From contig NZ_JNWQ01000042.1 in assembly GCF_000716875.1 (NCBI RefSeq), positions 1 through 57,206 on the forward strand: a stretch of DNA of 57,206 nt, in the 5' to 3' direction. Positions 26,349-36,212 of this stretch are shown here, piece by piece; position 1 is the stretch's first letter; each line of letters starts with the position of its first letter. Made by a program: the position numbers and the translations under genes. The notes under the pieces were generated by a model. That model was not told the origin of the DNA. It saw nothing but the letters and a program-made list of their open reading frames with translations, and did not search any database. The stretch comes from Streptomyces novaecaesareae. GTDB lineage: Bacteria; Actinomycetota; Actinomycetes; Streptomycetales; Streptomycetaceae.

Positions 26349-29291
26349 GTGCCCGTCAACTATGAATGCGTTCGCACCGGTGTCTGGCTTCCAGCCACGC
26401 CCGGTACCTCCATGGTCGGCCGGTACCGTGCCCTTCCATTCCCCGAACACTGGCAGACGGTCGTGATGGACCTCTGCAACGCAGGCCGTGGACCAGGCAG
26501 TGAGCCGTACCGCACCGTCCCCACCGTCCGGTTCGAACAGGTCGTCCAGGCTTTGGTCCCGGACCTGCTGGTGATGCCCCGCCCCTACCCTCGGCACCGC
26601 GGTGACAAGCCTGGGTACTGGCTCTACGCGTCTGAAGACGCTGCGGAGCCCATTCCCCCTGCGGTGTTCGACACGCTGGTCAACTACTGGCTTGCCGATC
26701 TCCGTCCGGAGCCCGAACGCCGAGCCGAACTGCGGGCTGCGCGCACCCGGTTGGCCGACTGCCCGCCCCGTTGGGACACGGTGGAACACGAACTGGTGGA
26801 CTGCCCGGTGACCGCCGGTGGCACCGCGGCCCCACTGCCCCATCAGTTTCTTCTCAGCACAGATCGGCTGGCCCGTCGAATCCTCGACCTCGGTCCGTAC
26901 ACGCATGGAGGGGGAGACCTGAGATTCCGCGTTGTTCCCCGGTCCGTGTTCGACCGGGGTGCACAACTTGTCTCCCAGGCCTTGCCCTACGACACGGGAA
27001 GACGAACGTCCTGGTATTCCGTGGTCCTGGACATCACGCTTCAGACCGTTCCCTTCGACCCTCTGGCGCGCTTTCACCTGCACTGGAGCATCCGTCGCTG
27101 GGCGACCAGGGTGAACGCCAGAACCGGCCGTATCCACTTGCCGCACGGGCGGAAGTCGACAGTACTGCTGCGACCGCGTGTCCCGTACCTGGCCGGTGCG
27201 CCGTCGAGTGAGCGATATGCCGTCGCCCGGGTCGAGCGCCGCTGGAGCGAGGGGGGCGACTGGCAAGGGGCATGGGTGAACGGCGGGCCGACCGGAATCC
27301 TCCGGGGAATCACACTGGGGGAGCCGTTTCCGGAAGCTGACGAGGTGCTTTCCAACCCCGAGGCCTTTCTTCTGGGTGAATTCCGGGCAGGCGTCGTCCA
27401 CAGCACGGCCATGGGAGAACACGACGTCAAGGCTGGGCTGATGTCCCATCAGCGTTCGCAGCTCACCGAGTGGGCAGAGCAGGCACTGCCGCCCGGGATG
27501 CGGTCCGCGCCGCCGTTGGTCCGCACTCGAAAGGCCGGTCCCAAACCGATCAACGCGACATCCAAGGCGGGCAAGCAGACCGAACGAGCCGAGCAGGAAC
27601 GGTGCCGGGCTGAGCGGCGTCGCCTCGCAGTGGCCTACGCCGCTTCCTGCCTGGGGGAGCCGGCTGCGTCGGATCAGCCGCCGACCCTGGAGGTCCGACT
27701 GCTCTGGCAGAGCCCTGCGCTCCGCCAGGCCGCCATCGGGGCGTTGGCGGGGCATCTCGGTCTGCCGGAGGCGGGAGGGGATGTCACGGAGGCAGGCTTC
27801 GCGGCAGCCCGGCCCGGAAGTCCGGTCGTAGTGGAATGGTTCACGCCCGAGCTCACGGTGCGGCTCCGCTGCCTGCCGTTGATCCATGGGATGGCCGACG
27901 GTCTCGCACTGCCGGAACGCGGTCGTCGTCCCCGAGACCTGGTGACCGCAGCCGTCCATACTCGGCGCATGCAGGCCGCCGCCTGGCTCCGCGAGGACGC
28001 GACGAGGGCTGAGCCGGGGCTGGCGCTCGTCGAGATCGACCGTGCGGCCGACTATCCGAGCATGGACCACGATCCGAAGTTCGCCCTGCGATTGGGTTGC
28101 GCTGACGCCGGGTTCGTCACCCAGTTCACAGTCGTTCCGAAGAAGGTGGGCCACTACGACTCGGTGAAGAACCTGGCGCACCGAGTGCTGATGGCTTGGG
28201 ATGACGGACTTCGGCAGTTGGGCGTCCGAGTCCATCCCGAACATGGGCTGGGGGACCGGCTCCCGCCGAGCCTTCGCTATGCCGCCGTATGGCTGGTGCA
28301 GAAGAACCGTACGTCTCGGAGTCGCTGGGCAGCGCATGTGCCGGTGGCGGTCCTGGTCACACCGGGTGGCGGCGGGAGCGGTCTCGCCAGGATCCAGGGC
28401 TGGGACCCGGACGGTGACGACGGTGCGGGCACGTGGATCTCCTATCCGGCGATGCTGCTCAAACTGGTCCGCCAGGCCGAGGTCCGCCCGACGGTGCCGG
28501 CTCCGCGATCAGAAGCCGAGCCGTTGGGAAGGCCTGCTCGCCACCGGGACCGGCAGCAGAGGCAAACCGAGGAATGGCTGCAGGGCGTCCGCGACTCGCT
28601 GCGCCGCCAGGATGTGCTGCTGCTCGTCCACGCACAGAACGCGAGACGCCACTGGACGTGGATCCAGGACGGGGCGGTCGAACGGGACCGGATTCGTGAC
28701 GGGCAGGCTCCCGCGCGCCGACTCGCCGCAGAGCTGCGGTTGGTGCGGGTGCGTGACCGGGACGGGCGTGAGACACCGCAGTGGTGGGGCGTCCATCCCG
28801 AGGCTGGGCCGAACGGCTTGCCGGCCCATCTCTGGAAGAGCGAGTCCGAACGCCTCAGCCGGGTCTTCTACAGCACGACCGCCAAACCGGTGCAGTTCAA
28901 GAGCTCCGCGGTTGAGGCGGACAAGCTCGCTCCGCGTCCGCTGCGCGCCGGGCCCAGACGAGGCGAGCTGACGACAGATGTGGGCAAACCCGGTTGGTCA
29001 CCCATGCTTCTGGAGATCGCGGTGCTTGGTTGCGACGAAGGCTGCGGTGACGATCCGGAGTCGCTGGCGCTGGCCGTCCATCAGCTTCGACAGGCTCCGG
29101 ACTATCCGGAGGCGCTTGCGCTTCCCCTGCCGCTGCACCTGGCCCGGCTCGGGCAGGAATACGTACTGCCGATCCGGGGCGAAGAAGCGATCGGTGAGGA
29201 GGGAGACCACTCGAACGAGAGAGGGGAGGTTCTTGCCTTGCCGGTGAGTGACGAGGCGGACTTCGGGCCTGGACGTGGTCCGGTCGGGTAG
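26349..29291 (+). CDS. PIWI-RE (prokaryotic Argonaute-related) protein
   Basis: 980 aa, GTG start with AGGAG nine bases upstream, 27 bp after the helicase. Organisation matches pPIWI-RE proteins: N-terminal domain (about 1-380), a MID-like middle, and a C-terminal RNase H-fold PIWI domain from about 550. VEIDRAADY carries Asp564 on the first strand; LLVHAQNAR near 760 is the second strand and lacks an Asp there; WSPMLLEIAVLG holds Glu889, probably the conserved E of the RE name. Such proteins are predicted nucleic-acid-guided, or guide-independent, binders of foreign DNA or R-loops. Whether this one can cut is unclear. The role in defence is inferred from family and context. Confidence 0.85.
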   Translation: MPVNYECVRTGVWLPATPGTSMVGRYRALPFPEHWQTVVMDLCNAGRGPGSEPYRTVPTVRFEQVVQALVPDLLVMPRPYPRHRGDKPGYWLYASEDAAEPIPPAVFDTLVNYWLADLRPEPERRAELRAARTRLADCPPRWDTVEHELVDCPVTAGGTAAPLPHQFLLSTDRLARRILDLGPYTHGGGDLRFRVVPRSVFDRGAQLVSQALPYDTGRRTSWYSVVLDITLQTVPFDPLARFHLHWSIRRWATRVNARTGRIHLPHGRKSTVLLRPRVPYLAGAPSSERYAVARVERRWSEGGDWQGAWVNGGPTGILRGITLGEPFPEADEVLSNPEAFLLGEFRAGVVHSTAMGEHDVKAGLMSHQRSQLTEWAEQALPPGMRSAPPLVRTRKAGPKPINATSKAGKQTERAEQERCRAERRRLAVAYAASCLGEPAASDQPPTLEVRLLWQSPALRQAAIGALAGHLGLPEAGGDVTEAGFAAARPGSPVVVEWFTPELTVRLRCLPLIHGMADGLALPERGRRPRDLVTAAVHTRRMQAAAWLREDATRAEPGLALVEIDRAADYPSMDHDPKFALRLGCADAGFVTQFTVVPKKVGHYDSVKNLAHRVLMAWDDGLRQLGVRVHPEHGLGDRLPPSLRYAAVWLVQKNRTSRSRWAAHVPVAVLVTPGGGGSGLARIQGWDPDGDDGAGTWISYPAMLLKLVRQAEVRPTVPAPRSEAEPLGRPARHRDRQQRQTEEWLQGVRDSLRRQDVLLLVHAQNARRHWTWIQDGAVERDRIRDGQAPARRLAAELRLVRVRDRDGRETPQWWGVHPEAGPNGLPAHLWKSESERLSRVFYSTTAKPVQFKSSAVEADKLAPRPLRAGPRRGELTTDVGKPGWSPMLLEIAVLGCDEGCGDDPESLALAVHQLRQAPDYPEALALPLPLHLARLGQEYVLPIRGEEAIGEEGDHSNERGEVLALPVSDEADFGPGRGPVG

Positions 29292-29331
29292 CGGGGTCAC
29301 CTGGTCGGGGCTGTCCACCGTCCGCGTACTG

Positions 29332-29337
29332 TAGTGG
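29332..29337 (+). promoter_or_regulatory. Candidate -10 box for a leaderless jetA transcript
   Basis: TAGTGG ends five bases before the ATG of jetA, and no ribosome site precedes that ATG. This spacing fits leaderless initiation, common in actinobacteria, and would give the Wadjet genes their own promoter. A clear -35 is not seen. Confidence 0.3.
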
Positions 29338-29342
29338 TCACC

Positions 29343-30899
29343 ATGGGCAGGGGAGGGAAGTCGTTGCGCAGGGTGCCGCCGGAGATGTTCCGGTTCACGA
29401 CGGGGGAGAAGGCCGAACTCTACGGTGCGATCCTGCAGGCCTTCGGCGCGGCCAATGAGCGGTTGGAGACCGCGCTCGGGCTGGACGAAGTCCGCGCCCG
29501 GCTGCGGACGGTCGGCTGGCTGGACGCGCTGCACGACGACGATCTTCAGGAAGCGCTGCGGAAGCTCAGGGAGTGGCAGCTGCTGGACGTCGTCCAGAAC
29601 CACGCGGAGAACTACCGCACCGCCGAGGAGTACGAGCGCCGCAACCTCCAGTACTCGCTGACCCGGCGCGGAGAGGCAGCGTTCGCCGGGGTCGAACACG
29701 CCCTGTCCGTCCTCGCCTCGACCGGTGCGCTCCAGACGGCGGTGCTGGAGGCGATCACGGACCGGCTCGACGAGCTGTACGTCCTGCTGGAGGACTCCGT
29801 GTCCTCGGACCGGCGGGTCTTCAGCACGCTGCACGAACTGGAGGGCCATCTGGAGGCGCTGCTGGCCAACACCAAGGCGTTCAACGGCGAGTTGCAGCGC
29901 CTGCTGCGCGCCGAGGGCGCGGACCTGGCGACCTTCCGCGAGGTGAAGGCCGCGACGGTCGCCTATCTCCAGGAGTTCCTCGTCAACCTCGACCAGCGGG
30001 GACAGGCGGTCGCCTCCGCCGTGGAGCGGGTCGAGGGACGGGGGGTGAGCCTGCTGCACGAGCGGGCGCTGCGGGGCGCCGAGCTGCCGCCGGTCGCCGA
30101 CGGCGATCCCGCGCCGGCCTGGTTGGAGCGGCGCCGGGCGCGCTGGGAGGGGCTTCGAGCCTGGTTCCGGCCGGTGGACGGGGCACGACCCCGAGTGGAA
30201 CAGCTGCACGACGTGGCGCGCCGCGCGATCGTGACGCTCCTCCAGGTCCTCGACCGGATCACCGAGTCGCGGCGCCGCTCCTCCAGTGCCGTGCAGGACT
30301 TCCGGGAGCTGGCCCGCTGGTTCGCCGCGGCGCCCGGCGAGGACGACCTGCACCGCCTCTGGTCGGCCGCCTTCGGGCTCGGTCCGGCCCGCCATGCCCA
30401 TCTCGCGCATCCTGACCCGGAGTTGGTGCCCTCGTCGGGCAGTTGGGCCGAGGCCCCGCCGGTGGAGGTGTCGGCCCTGCTGCGCACCAGCGGCCGTACC
30501 GAGCGGTTCACCCGCACCGGCAAGGTGCGCGACATCGGCGGGATCAAGGCGGCCCGGGCCGAGCGGGCCCGTAAGGAGCGCGCCGAACTCGAAGCGGCCT
30601 GGGACGTCCTGGGCACCGACGGCCCGGTGCGGCTCTCCGGCTTCGGGCTGCTCGACCACGCCGTCTTCGAGCGGCTGCTCGACCTCCTCGGCAAGGCACT
30701 GGCGGTACGGCCGGACGGCAGCGGCGTGCGCCGTGCGGTCACCTCGGACGGCCGGGTCGAGATCGTCCTGCGGCCGCTGCCCGATGCCGGACGGGCCGTC
30801 CTACGGACATCTCGGGGGACGCTGGAGGGGCCTGACTACCTGGTGGAGATCCGTAGTCCCGGCGGCCGGCTTTCGACCGTCGTGAAGGAGACGGAATGA
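29343..30899 (+). CDS. jetA: Wadjet subunit JetA (DUF2397/TIGR02677 family)
   Basis: 518 aa. Kleisin-like subunit of the Wadjet SMC complex. The DUF2397 pattern is seen: an N-terminal winged-helix part (EMFRFTTGEKAELYGAILQAF), long helices in the middle (EAITDRLDELYVLLEDSVSS; LEALLANTKAFNGELQRLL), and the conserved C-terminal RTGKVRDIGGIKAARAERA. In Wadjet, JetA links the JetC heads and binds JetB. ATG 29343 was taken; an in-frame GTG nine bases earlier is also possible. It overlaps jetB as ATGA. Confidence 0.88.
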   Translation: MGRGGKSLRRVPPEMFRFTTGEKAELYGAILQAFGAANERLETALGLDEVRARLRTVGWLDALHDDDLQEALRKLREWQLLDVVQNHAENYRTAEEYERRNLQYSLTRRGEAAFAGVEHALSVLASTGALQTAVLEAITDRLDELYVLLEDSVSSDRRVFSTLHELEGHLEALLANTKAFNGELQRLLRAEGADLATFREVKAATVAYLQEFLVNLDQRGQAVASAVERVEGRGVSLLHERALRGAELPPVADGDPAPAWLERRRARWEGLRAWFRPVDGARPRVEQLHDVARRAIVTLLQVLDRITESRRRSSSAVQDFRELARWFAAAPGEDDLHRLWSAAFGLGPARHAHLAHPDPELVPSSGSWAEAPPVEVSALLRTSGRTERFTRTGKVRDIGGIKAARAERARKERAELEAAWDVLGTDGPVRLSGFGLLDHAVFERLLDLLGKALAVRPDGSGVRRAVTSDGRVEIVLRPLPDAGRAVLRTSRGTLEGPDYLVEIRSPGGRLSTVVKETE

Positions 30900-32110
30900 G
30901 CACCCTTGCCAACCAGTTGGTGCTGGCCGAGCGGGAGGACGTCGCCCGCGGCATCAGGCTGCTCCTCGGCCGGCCGCTGATCACCGAACGCGGAGACCCG
31001 CCCGCCTTCGAGTTGGTCCGCCGCCGTCAGGACCCGCTGACGAAGTGGTTCGACTACCACTGCGGCTGGCAGCTGGTGGTCGAGCCGCGCTTGGGGTACG
31101 CGCGTCTGCTCAAGATCCGGACCGTGCCCGACGCATCGCGCCCCGCCCGCCGACTACGGTCCGGCAAGGCGCCGTTCGACCGCCGTCGCTACACCCTGCT
31201 GTGTGTCGTCGCTGCCGAACTGCTCCCGGTCCCGGTGACGACGGTCGGCCTGCTCGCCGAGCGCGTCGTCCAGGCCTGTGCGGCCGACGAGGCGCTGCCG
31301 CCCTTCGACACGGCGAGCAGGCCCGAGCGGATGGCCTTCGTGGACGTCCTCAAACTGCTGGAGGCCTACGGCGCACTGCTCACCGTGGACGGTGTCACGG
31401 AGAGCTTCGTCGACTCGGTGAAGGCCAAGGTCCTCTTCCGGGTGGACGCCACCGTACTGATGCGCCTGCTCGCCGCGCCCGTCGGGCCGTCCCGGCTGGC
31501 CGTGCCGACGGAGGAGGTACCGCTGCGCTTCGAGGAACTCCTGCGGAGCGCCGTGCGCGAGAGCCGGTACGGCGGTGCCGACGCCTCCGACGCGCAACGC
31601 AACCTCCGGCTGCGGCACTCGGTGCTGCGCCGGCTCTTCGACGATCCCGTCCTCCACCACGACGAGCTCGGCGCCGACGAACTGGCCTACCTCACCTCGC
31701 CGACCGGGCGCCAGATCGTCCGGCGCGCCGCCGAACAGGGCGGCTTCGTGCTGGAGGAACGAGCCGAGGGCCTGCTGCTCGTCGACCCGGACGGGATCGC
31801 CACCGACGGCCGCTTCCCGGACGATTCCACGACGGCCCGCGTCGCCGCGCTGCTCCTGCTGGAACCGCTGACGGCCGCTCCGGACGGGCTGACACCGGAA
31901 CAGCTCACCGTCGAGGCGAACGCGCTCCTGCGGCGCTTCCCCCAGTGGGCGAAGAGCTACCAGTCGGAGGACGGTGCCCAGCGCCTCACGGCCGACGCCG
32001 TTCGCGTCCTCACCGACTTCGGCCTGGCCCGCGGGATCGGCGACCGCACCGTTCCCCGGCCTGCGGCGTTCCGGTACCGGACCACCGTGACCGACGGTCC
32101 CGCAACCTGA
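30896..32110 (+). CDS. jetB: Wadjet subunit JetB (DUF2398/TIGR02678 family)
   Basis: 404 aa. Winged-helix (KITE-like) accessory subunit of the Wadjet complex. Family features: GIRLLLGRPLITE, FELVRRRQDPLTKWFDYHCGW, and LLKIRTVPD near the N-terminus, then a helix-rich body, with LHHDELGADELAYLTSPTGR and the C-terminal VRVLTDFGLARGI. Tightly coupled to jetA by a 4-bp overlap; jetC starts 16 bp after its stop. Confidence 0.88.
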   Translation: MSTLANQLVLAEREDVARGIRLLLGRPLITERGDPPAFELVRRRQDPLTKWFDYHCGWQLVVEPRLGYARLLKIRTVPDASRPARRLRSGKAPFDRRRYTLLCVVAAELLPVPVTTVGLLAERVVQACAADEALPPFDTASRPERMAFVDVLKLLEAYGALLTVDGVTESFVDSVKAKVLFRVDATVLMRLLAAPVGPSRLAVPTEEVPLRFEELLRSAVRESRYGGADASDAQRNLRLRHSVLRRLFDDPVLHHDELGADELAYLTSPTGRQIVRRAAEQGGFVLEERAEGLLLVDPDGIATDGRFPDDSTTARVAALLLLEPLTAAPDGLTPEQLTVEANALLRRFPQWAKSYQSEDGAQRLTADAVRVLTDFGLARGIGDRTVPRPAAFRYRTTVTDGPAT

Positions 32111-32126
32111 CCAGGGAAGAACTCCG

Positions 32127-35100
32127 ATGACCGTGACACAGCCCCCGCAGCGCTCGGCGTCCCCGACGGCGGCCGCAGCAGGACGATGGCAGCCCGCCAG
32201 GGCCGGCATCCTCAATGTCTGGCGCTACCACGACGAGACCTTCACCTTCCATCAGGGCCGACTGCTGCTGCGAGGGCAGAACGGCACCGGCAAGTCGAAG
32301 GCCCTGGAGGTGCTCCTGCCTTTCCTGCTCGACGCCAGCCTGCGCCCCAACCGGCTGTCCACCTTCGGCGGTTCCGAGCGCACCATGCACTGGAACCTGA
32401 TGGGCGAGGGGGCCTCGGGCAAGACCCGCGTCGGGTACGTCTGGCTGGAGTTCGTCCGCGATGACGGCAGTCCCGTCCACTTCACCTGTGGCGCCAGACT
32501 CCAGGCCAGCGTGCACACCACCGGTGTCACCGTCGACTACTTCACCACCGGCGCGCGGATCGATCGCCCCGGCGGTCTCTCCCTGGTCAACGACGCGGGC
32601 CAGCCACTCACCCGTGCCGCGCTGGCCGAAGCCCTGCAAGGCCGGGGCGAGCTGCACGGATCACCGACCGACTACCGCACCACGGTTCGGAGCACGCTCT
32701 TCCCCGGGCTGAGCGAGCAGCGGTACGACGCCCTGATCACCGCACTGCTCCAGCTCCGCACCCCCAAACTCTCCGAGCGCCTGGATCCCTCCCTGCTGTC
32801 CTCCCTGCTCTCGCGGGCCCTGCCTCCGCTGGGCCGGGGCGAGATCACCGAGCTGGCCGAGGGCTTCGAACGCCTCGACCGCCAACGCGAACACCTGAAG
32901 ACCCTGGACGACGAGGTGGCCGCGGCCACCGCAGTCGCGAACCAGCAACGCGGCTACGCCCAGCGCGTCCTGCGGGCCGGGGCGGCGGCGCTCATCTCCG
33001 CGACGACCGAGATGGACAACCTCGCCCGCATCGCCAGGGAAAGCGAGGAGCAGCACGCCGCGGCGCTGCGCCGACGCGAGGAGAGCAGGGAAGCACAGGA
33101 GGAGCTCGAACACCGACGACAGGAGATCGACGGTGCCATCGAGGGACTGCTCGGATCCGAGGTCTACCGGCAGGGGCAGGAGCTCGACCAGCTCCGCAGC
33201 AGGGCCGACCAGGCCGCGCGGGCTGCCGCGCGTGCCCGCGCGGCCGCCGACCGGGAGGTCCTCGCGGCCACCGAGGACGCCGAGCGGGCCGAGGAAGCGC
33301 GACTGCGCTCCGAGCGGCGAGCCGAACACAGCCGGGCCGCCCGGGAGGAGACACGGGGCGCGGCGCGACGAGCCGCCATGGAGTCCGTCTGCACCGAGGT
33401 GCAGACACTGCTCGGCACCGCACCGGGCCCGTCCGGGGACACGGAGGAGCAAGGGCGCACGGCACGCCGCCTGCTGCGCGGTGCGGCAGCCTCGCGACAC
33501 GGCCAGATCGCCCACGTCCGCGCTGCCGTCGAGCGTCATGAGCGTGCCGTCGCGGACCGGACGACGGCGGAGCAGCACCTCGACACGGCGCGCGAACGGC
33601 TGGCCGAGGCGACTGTGCGGCGCGAGGGGAACGCCCACGACCACGAGATCGCCGTCGACGTCCAGGCCGACCTGCTACGCCGATGGGCGACGGCCGAATG
33701 CACCGAGCTGTCCATCGACGACGCCGAGGAACTCGCCTCCCGCGCCGCGGTCGAAACCGACGTGCTCGCGCTGGTCGAGGCCGCCGCCCGGGCAGCGGAG
33801 AGCGCCATCACCGCCGACGAGACGACCGCCCGCGCCGGCCGGGACGACGCCCGCGCCCGGCGTGACCGGATAGTCGAGGAGCTGGAACGCACCGCGGCTG
33901 CGGCCGATCTCCCGCCGGTCCCACCACGTACTCGTACGGCCGACCGTTCGGTTCTGCCGGGGGCGCCGCTGTGGCGCCTGCTGGGCTTTCGGCCGGACGT
34001 GCCACCCGCGGACCAGGCAGGCATCGAGGCGGCCCTGGAAGCGGCCGGCCTGCTCGACGCCTGGATGACCCCCGACGGCGGCCTCGTCGTCGCCGGCCAC
34101 GACACCCTGGCCGACCCGGCATCGGCCGTCCCCGCACCGGGCCCTTCGCTGCTCGACGTCCTGTCTCCCGAACCCGACGGACCAGTGCCGCCCGGCCGGG
34201 TGGAGCGGCTGCTGGCCGGCATTGCCTACGGGCCCACACTCCCGGCCGGGCACCCGGCCGCCGTGGCCGCTGATGGAAGCTGGCGGCTGGCGACCGCGGT
34301 CGGCTCCTGGTCCAAGGAGGAGTCCAGCCACATCGGTGCCGCGGCCCGGGAACGTGCCAGGCAGCGGCGGATCGCGGATCTCACCACCGGACTGGCCGAG
34401 GCCGACAGCACCGTCACCGGCTTCGAGACGCGGCTGCGCGCCCTCGCCGCCCGCCGGACGCGTCTCGGCGCGGACCTCCGCACCCGGCCGCACCACCGGG
34501 TGGTGGAGCAGGCCAGGCGCACCTGGGAACGGTCCGAGTCCGAGGTGGGCGCCCGCGAGGACACCGTACGCGAGGCCGTCGAACGGCTCGCGCGGCAGGA
34601 GGACACGGTCTCGGACGCGCTGCGCGCACTCGCCGTAACCTCGGCCGAGCACGCCCTGCCGACCGAACGCGCCGCCTTGGACGCGACCGCCACGGCGGTC
34701 GACGCGCTGCGCGAACAGGCCGATGTCTGGCTCGACGCCCACCTCGCCTGGCTGGCCGCCCGGCATGCTTGGGACACCGCACGCGGCCATGCCGAGGCGT
34801 CCCGCAGCGCGGCAGCCGAGCGCCGGTCCGAGGCCGAGGACGCCGAGGCCGCCACCCGCGGGCTCCGTTCCATGCTCCAGGCCGTCGAGAGCACCGTCGG
34901 TGAGGACTACCGCCAAGTGGCCGCCCGGATCGGCGACTTCCGGAAGACACTGGACCAGATCCGCCGTGAGATCGACACCGGCACCCGAGCACTCCTCGCC
35001 CTCGAAGGCCGGATCGGCGCGCTGGGCGCCACCACGGCCCAGGACGCGGCCTTGCGCGACGGCGCCGTGGCGGCCCGCAACGCGGCGGCCCAGAGCTTCC

Positions 35101-36212
35101 GGCGCCTGTGCGTCCTCGGGTTCCCCGAGGATGCGGGCCTCGGACTCGTCCTCACCTCCGTGGACGGCACTCGCGCCACCCTCGAAGCGGCGCGCGAGAC
35201 CGCCGCCGCGTGGCCGAACCTTCCGCACGGCGCCAGGAACCTCGGCGACTCCCTGAACCGTCTGTCCGAGGCCGTGCACCGTGCCCGCCAGAGCCTCAGC
35301 AGCCGGGCCGACCTCGAACTCGAAGCCGAGGACGAGGTCCATGTCCTCACCGCCAGCGTCGACGGCATCCGGGTCGGCGCGACCAGCCTCCTCGCCATCC
35401 TCACCGGCGACCGTGACCGCAGCCGGGACGACATCACCGCCGCCGAACGCAGCCTCTTCGACCGGACCCTCACGGGCGACACCCGTCGCCACCTCGCCTC
35501 CCGGATCCGCCAGGCCGGTGAACTCGTCGATCGGATGAACGGCCACCTGGAACGGGTCCGGACCGCCTCCCGGGTGGCCGTCAGCCTGGTGTGGCAGATC
35601 CACCCGGACCTGCCCGCCGGCACCCGGACGGCCCGTGAACTGCTGCTCAAGGATCCGGCCCGGATCACCGAAGCCGACCGGGAGGCCCTGCACTCCTTCT
35701 TCCGGGGCCGGATCGAGGAGGCCAAGGCCCGAAACACGGCGGCGACCTGGGAGGACCAGCTCGCCGAGGTCCTCGACTACACGGCCTGGCACCAGTTCGT
35801 CGTCAAGCTGGACCGGGCCAACGGCACCGGGTGGCAACTGCTCACCAAGAAGCTCCACGGCGCGCTCTCGGGTGGTGAGAAGGCCATCGCCCTCCACCTG
35901 CCGCTGTTCGCCGCCGTGGCCGCCCACTACGAGGCGGTGCCGGAGTCCCCGCGGCTGATCCTGCTCGACGAGGTCTTCGTCGGTGTCGACACCGTCAACC
36001 GGGGGCAGGTCTTCGGCCTCCTCGCGGCGCTCGACCTCGACCTGGTGCTCACCTCCGACCACGAGTGGTGCACCTACCGGGAACTCTCCGGCATTGCCGT
36101 CCACCAGCTGATCACCGGAGGTGACGGCGACGACGCCGTCACCAGCGCCCGCTTCACCTGGACGGGCACCGACCTGCTGCCCGACGAAGCCGATACGGAC
36201 GAACCGGCATGA
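32127..36212 (+). CDS. jetC: Wadjet subunit JetC, SMC-like ATPase (TIGR02680 family)
   Basis: 1361 aa. SMC/MukB-like motor of Wadjet. N-terminal head with Walker A GQNGTGKSK (about 50-58), long Ala/Arg/Glu-rich coiled-coil arms (about 230-480 and 740-1180) separated by a hinge-like segment near 590-740, and a C-terminal head with ABC signature LSGGEKA (1247-1253) and Walker B LILLDE (1277-1282). The Wadjet complex extrudes DNA loops and recognises small closed circles; ATP hydrolysis here powers that step. All ATPase motifs look intact. Overlaps jetD as ATGA. Confidence 0.92.
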   Translation: MTVTQPPQRSASPTAAAAGRWQPARAGILNVWRYHDETFTFHQGRLLLRGQNGTGKSKALEVLLPFLLDASLRPNRLSTFGGSERTMHWNLMGEGASGKTRVGYVWLEFVRDDGSPVHFTCGARLQASVHTTGVTVDYFTTGARIDRPGGLSLVNDAGQPLTRAALAEALQGRGELHGSPTDYRTTVRSTLFPGLSEQRYDALITALLQLRTPKLSERLDPSLLSSLLSRALPPLGRGEITELAEGFERLDRQREHLKTLDDEVAAATAVANQQRGYAQRVLRAGAAALISATTEMDNLARIARESEEQHAAALRRREESREAQEELEHRRQEIDGAIEGLLGSEVYRQGQELDQLRSRADQAARAAARARAAADREVLAATEDAERAEEARLRSERRAEHSRAAREETRGAARRAAMESVCTEVQTLLGTAPGPSGDTEEQGRTARRLLRGAAASRHGQIAHVRAAVERHERAVADRTTAEQHLDTARERLAEATVRREGNAHDHEIAVDVQADLLRRWATAECTELSIDDAEELASRAAVETDVLALVEAAARAAESAITADETTARAGRDDARARRDRIVEELERTAAAADLPPVPPRTRTADRSVLPGAPLWRLLGFRPDVPPADQAGIEAALEAAGLLDAWMTPDGGLVVAGHDTLADPASAVPAPGPSLLDVLSPEPDGPVPPGRVERLLAGIAYGPTLPAGHPAAVAADGSWRLATAVGSWSKEESSHIGAAARERARQRRIADLTTGLAEADSTVTGFETRLRALAARRTRLGADLRTRPHHRVVEQARRTWERSESEVGAREDTVREAVERLARQEDTVSDALRALAVTSAEHALPTERAALDATATAVDALREQADVWLDAHLAWLAARHAWDTARGHAEASRSAAAERRSEAEDAEAATRGLRSMLQAVESTVGEDYRQVAARIGDFRKTLDQIRREIDTGTRALLALEGRIGALGATTAQDAALRDGAVAARNAAAQSFRRLCVLGFPEDAGLGLVLTSVDGTRATLEAARETAAAWPNLPHGARNLGDSLNRLSEAVHRARQSLSSRADLELEAEDEVHVLTASVDGIRVGATSLLAILTGDRDRSRDDITAAERSLFDRTLTGDTRRHLASRIRQAGELVDRMNGHLERVRTASRVAVSLVWQIHPDLPAGTRTARELLLKDPARITEADREALHSFFRGRIEEAKARNTAATWEDQLAEVLDYTAWHQFVVKLDRANGTGWQLLTKKLHGALSGGEKAIALHLPLFAAVAAHYEAVPESPRLILLDEVFVGVDTVNRGQVFGLLAALDLDLVLTSDHEWCTYRELSGIAVHQLITGGDGDDAVTSARFTWTGTDLLPDEADTDEPA

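Noticed and set aside
25413..28337. Long leftward frame across the helicase and PIWI-RE genes
   Set aside because: Shadow frame spanning two real genes, caused by high GC; no ribosome site or motif.
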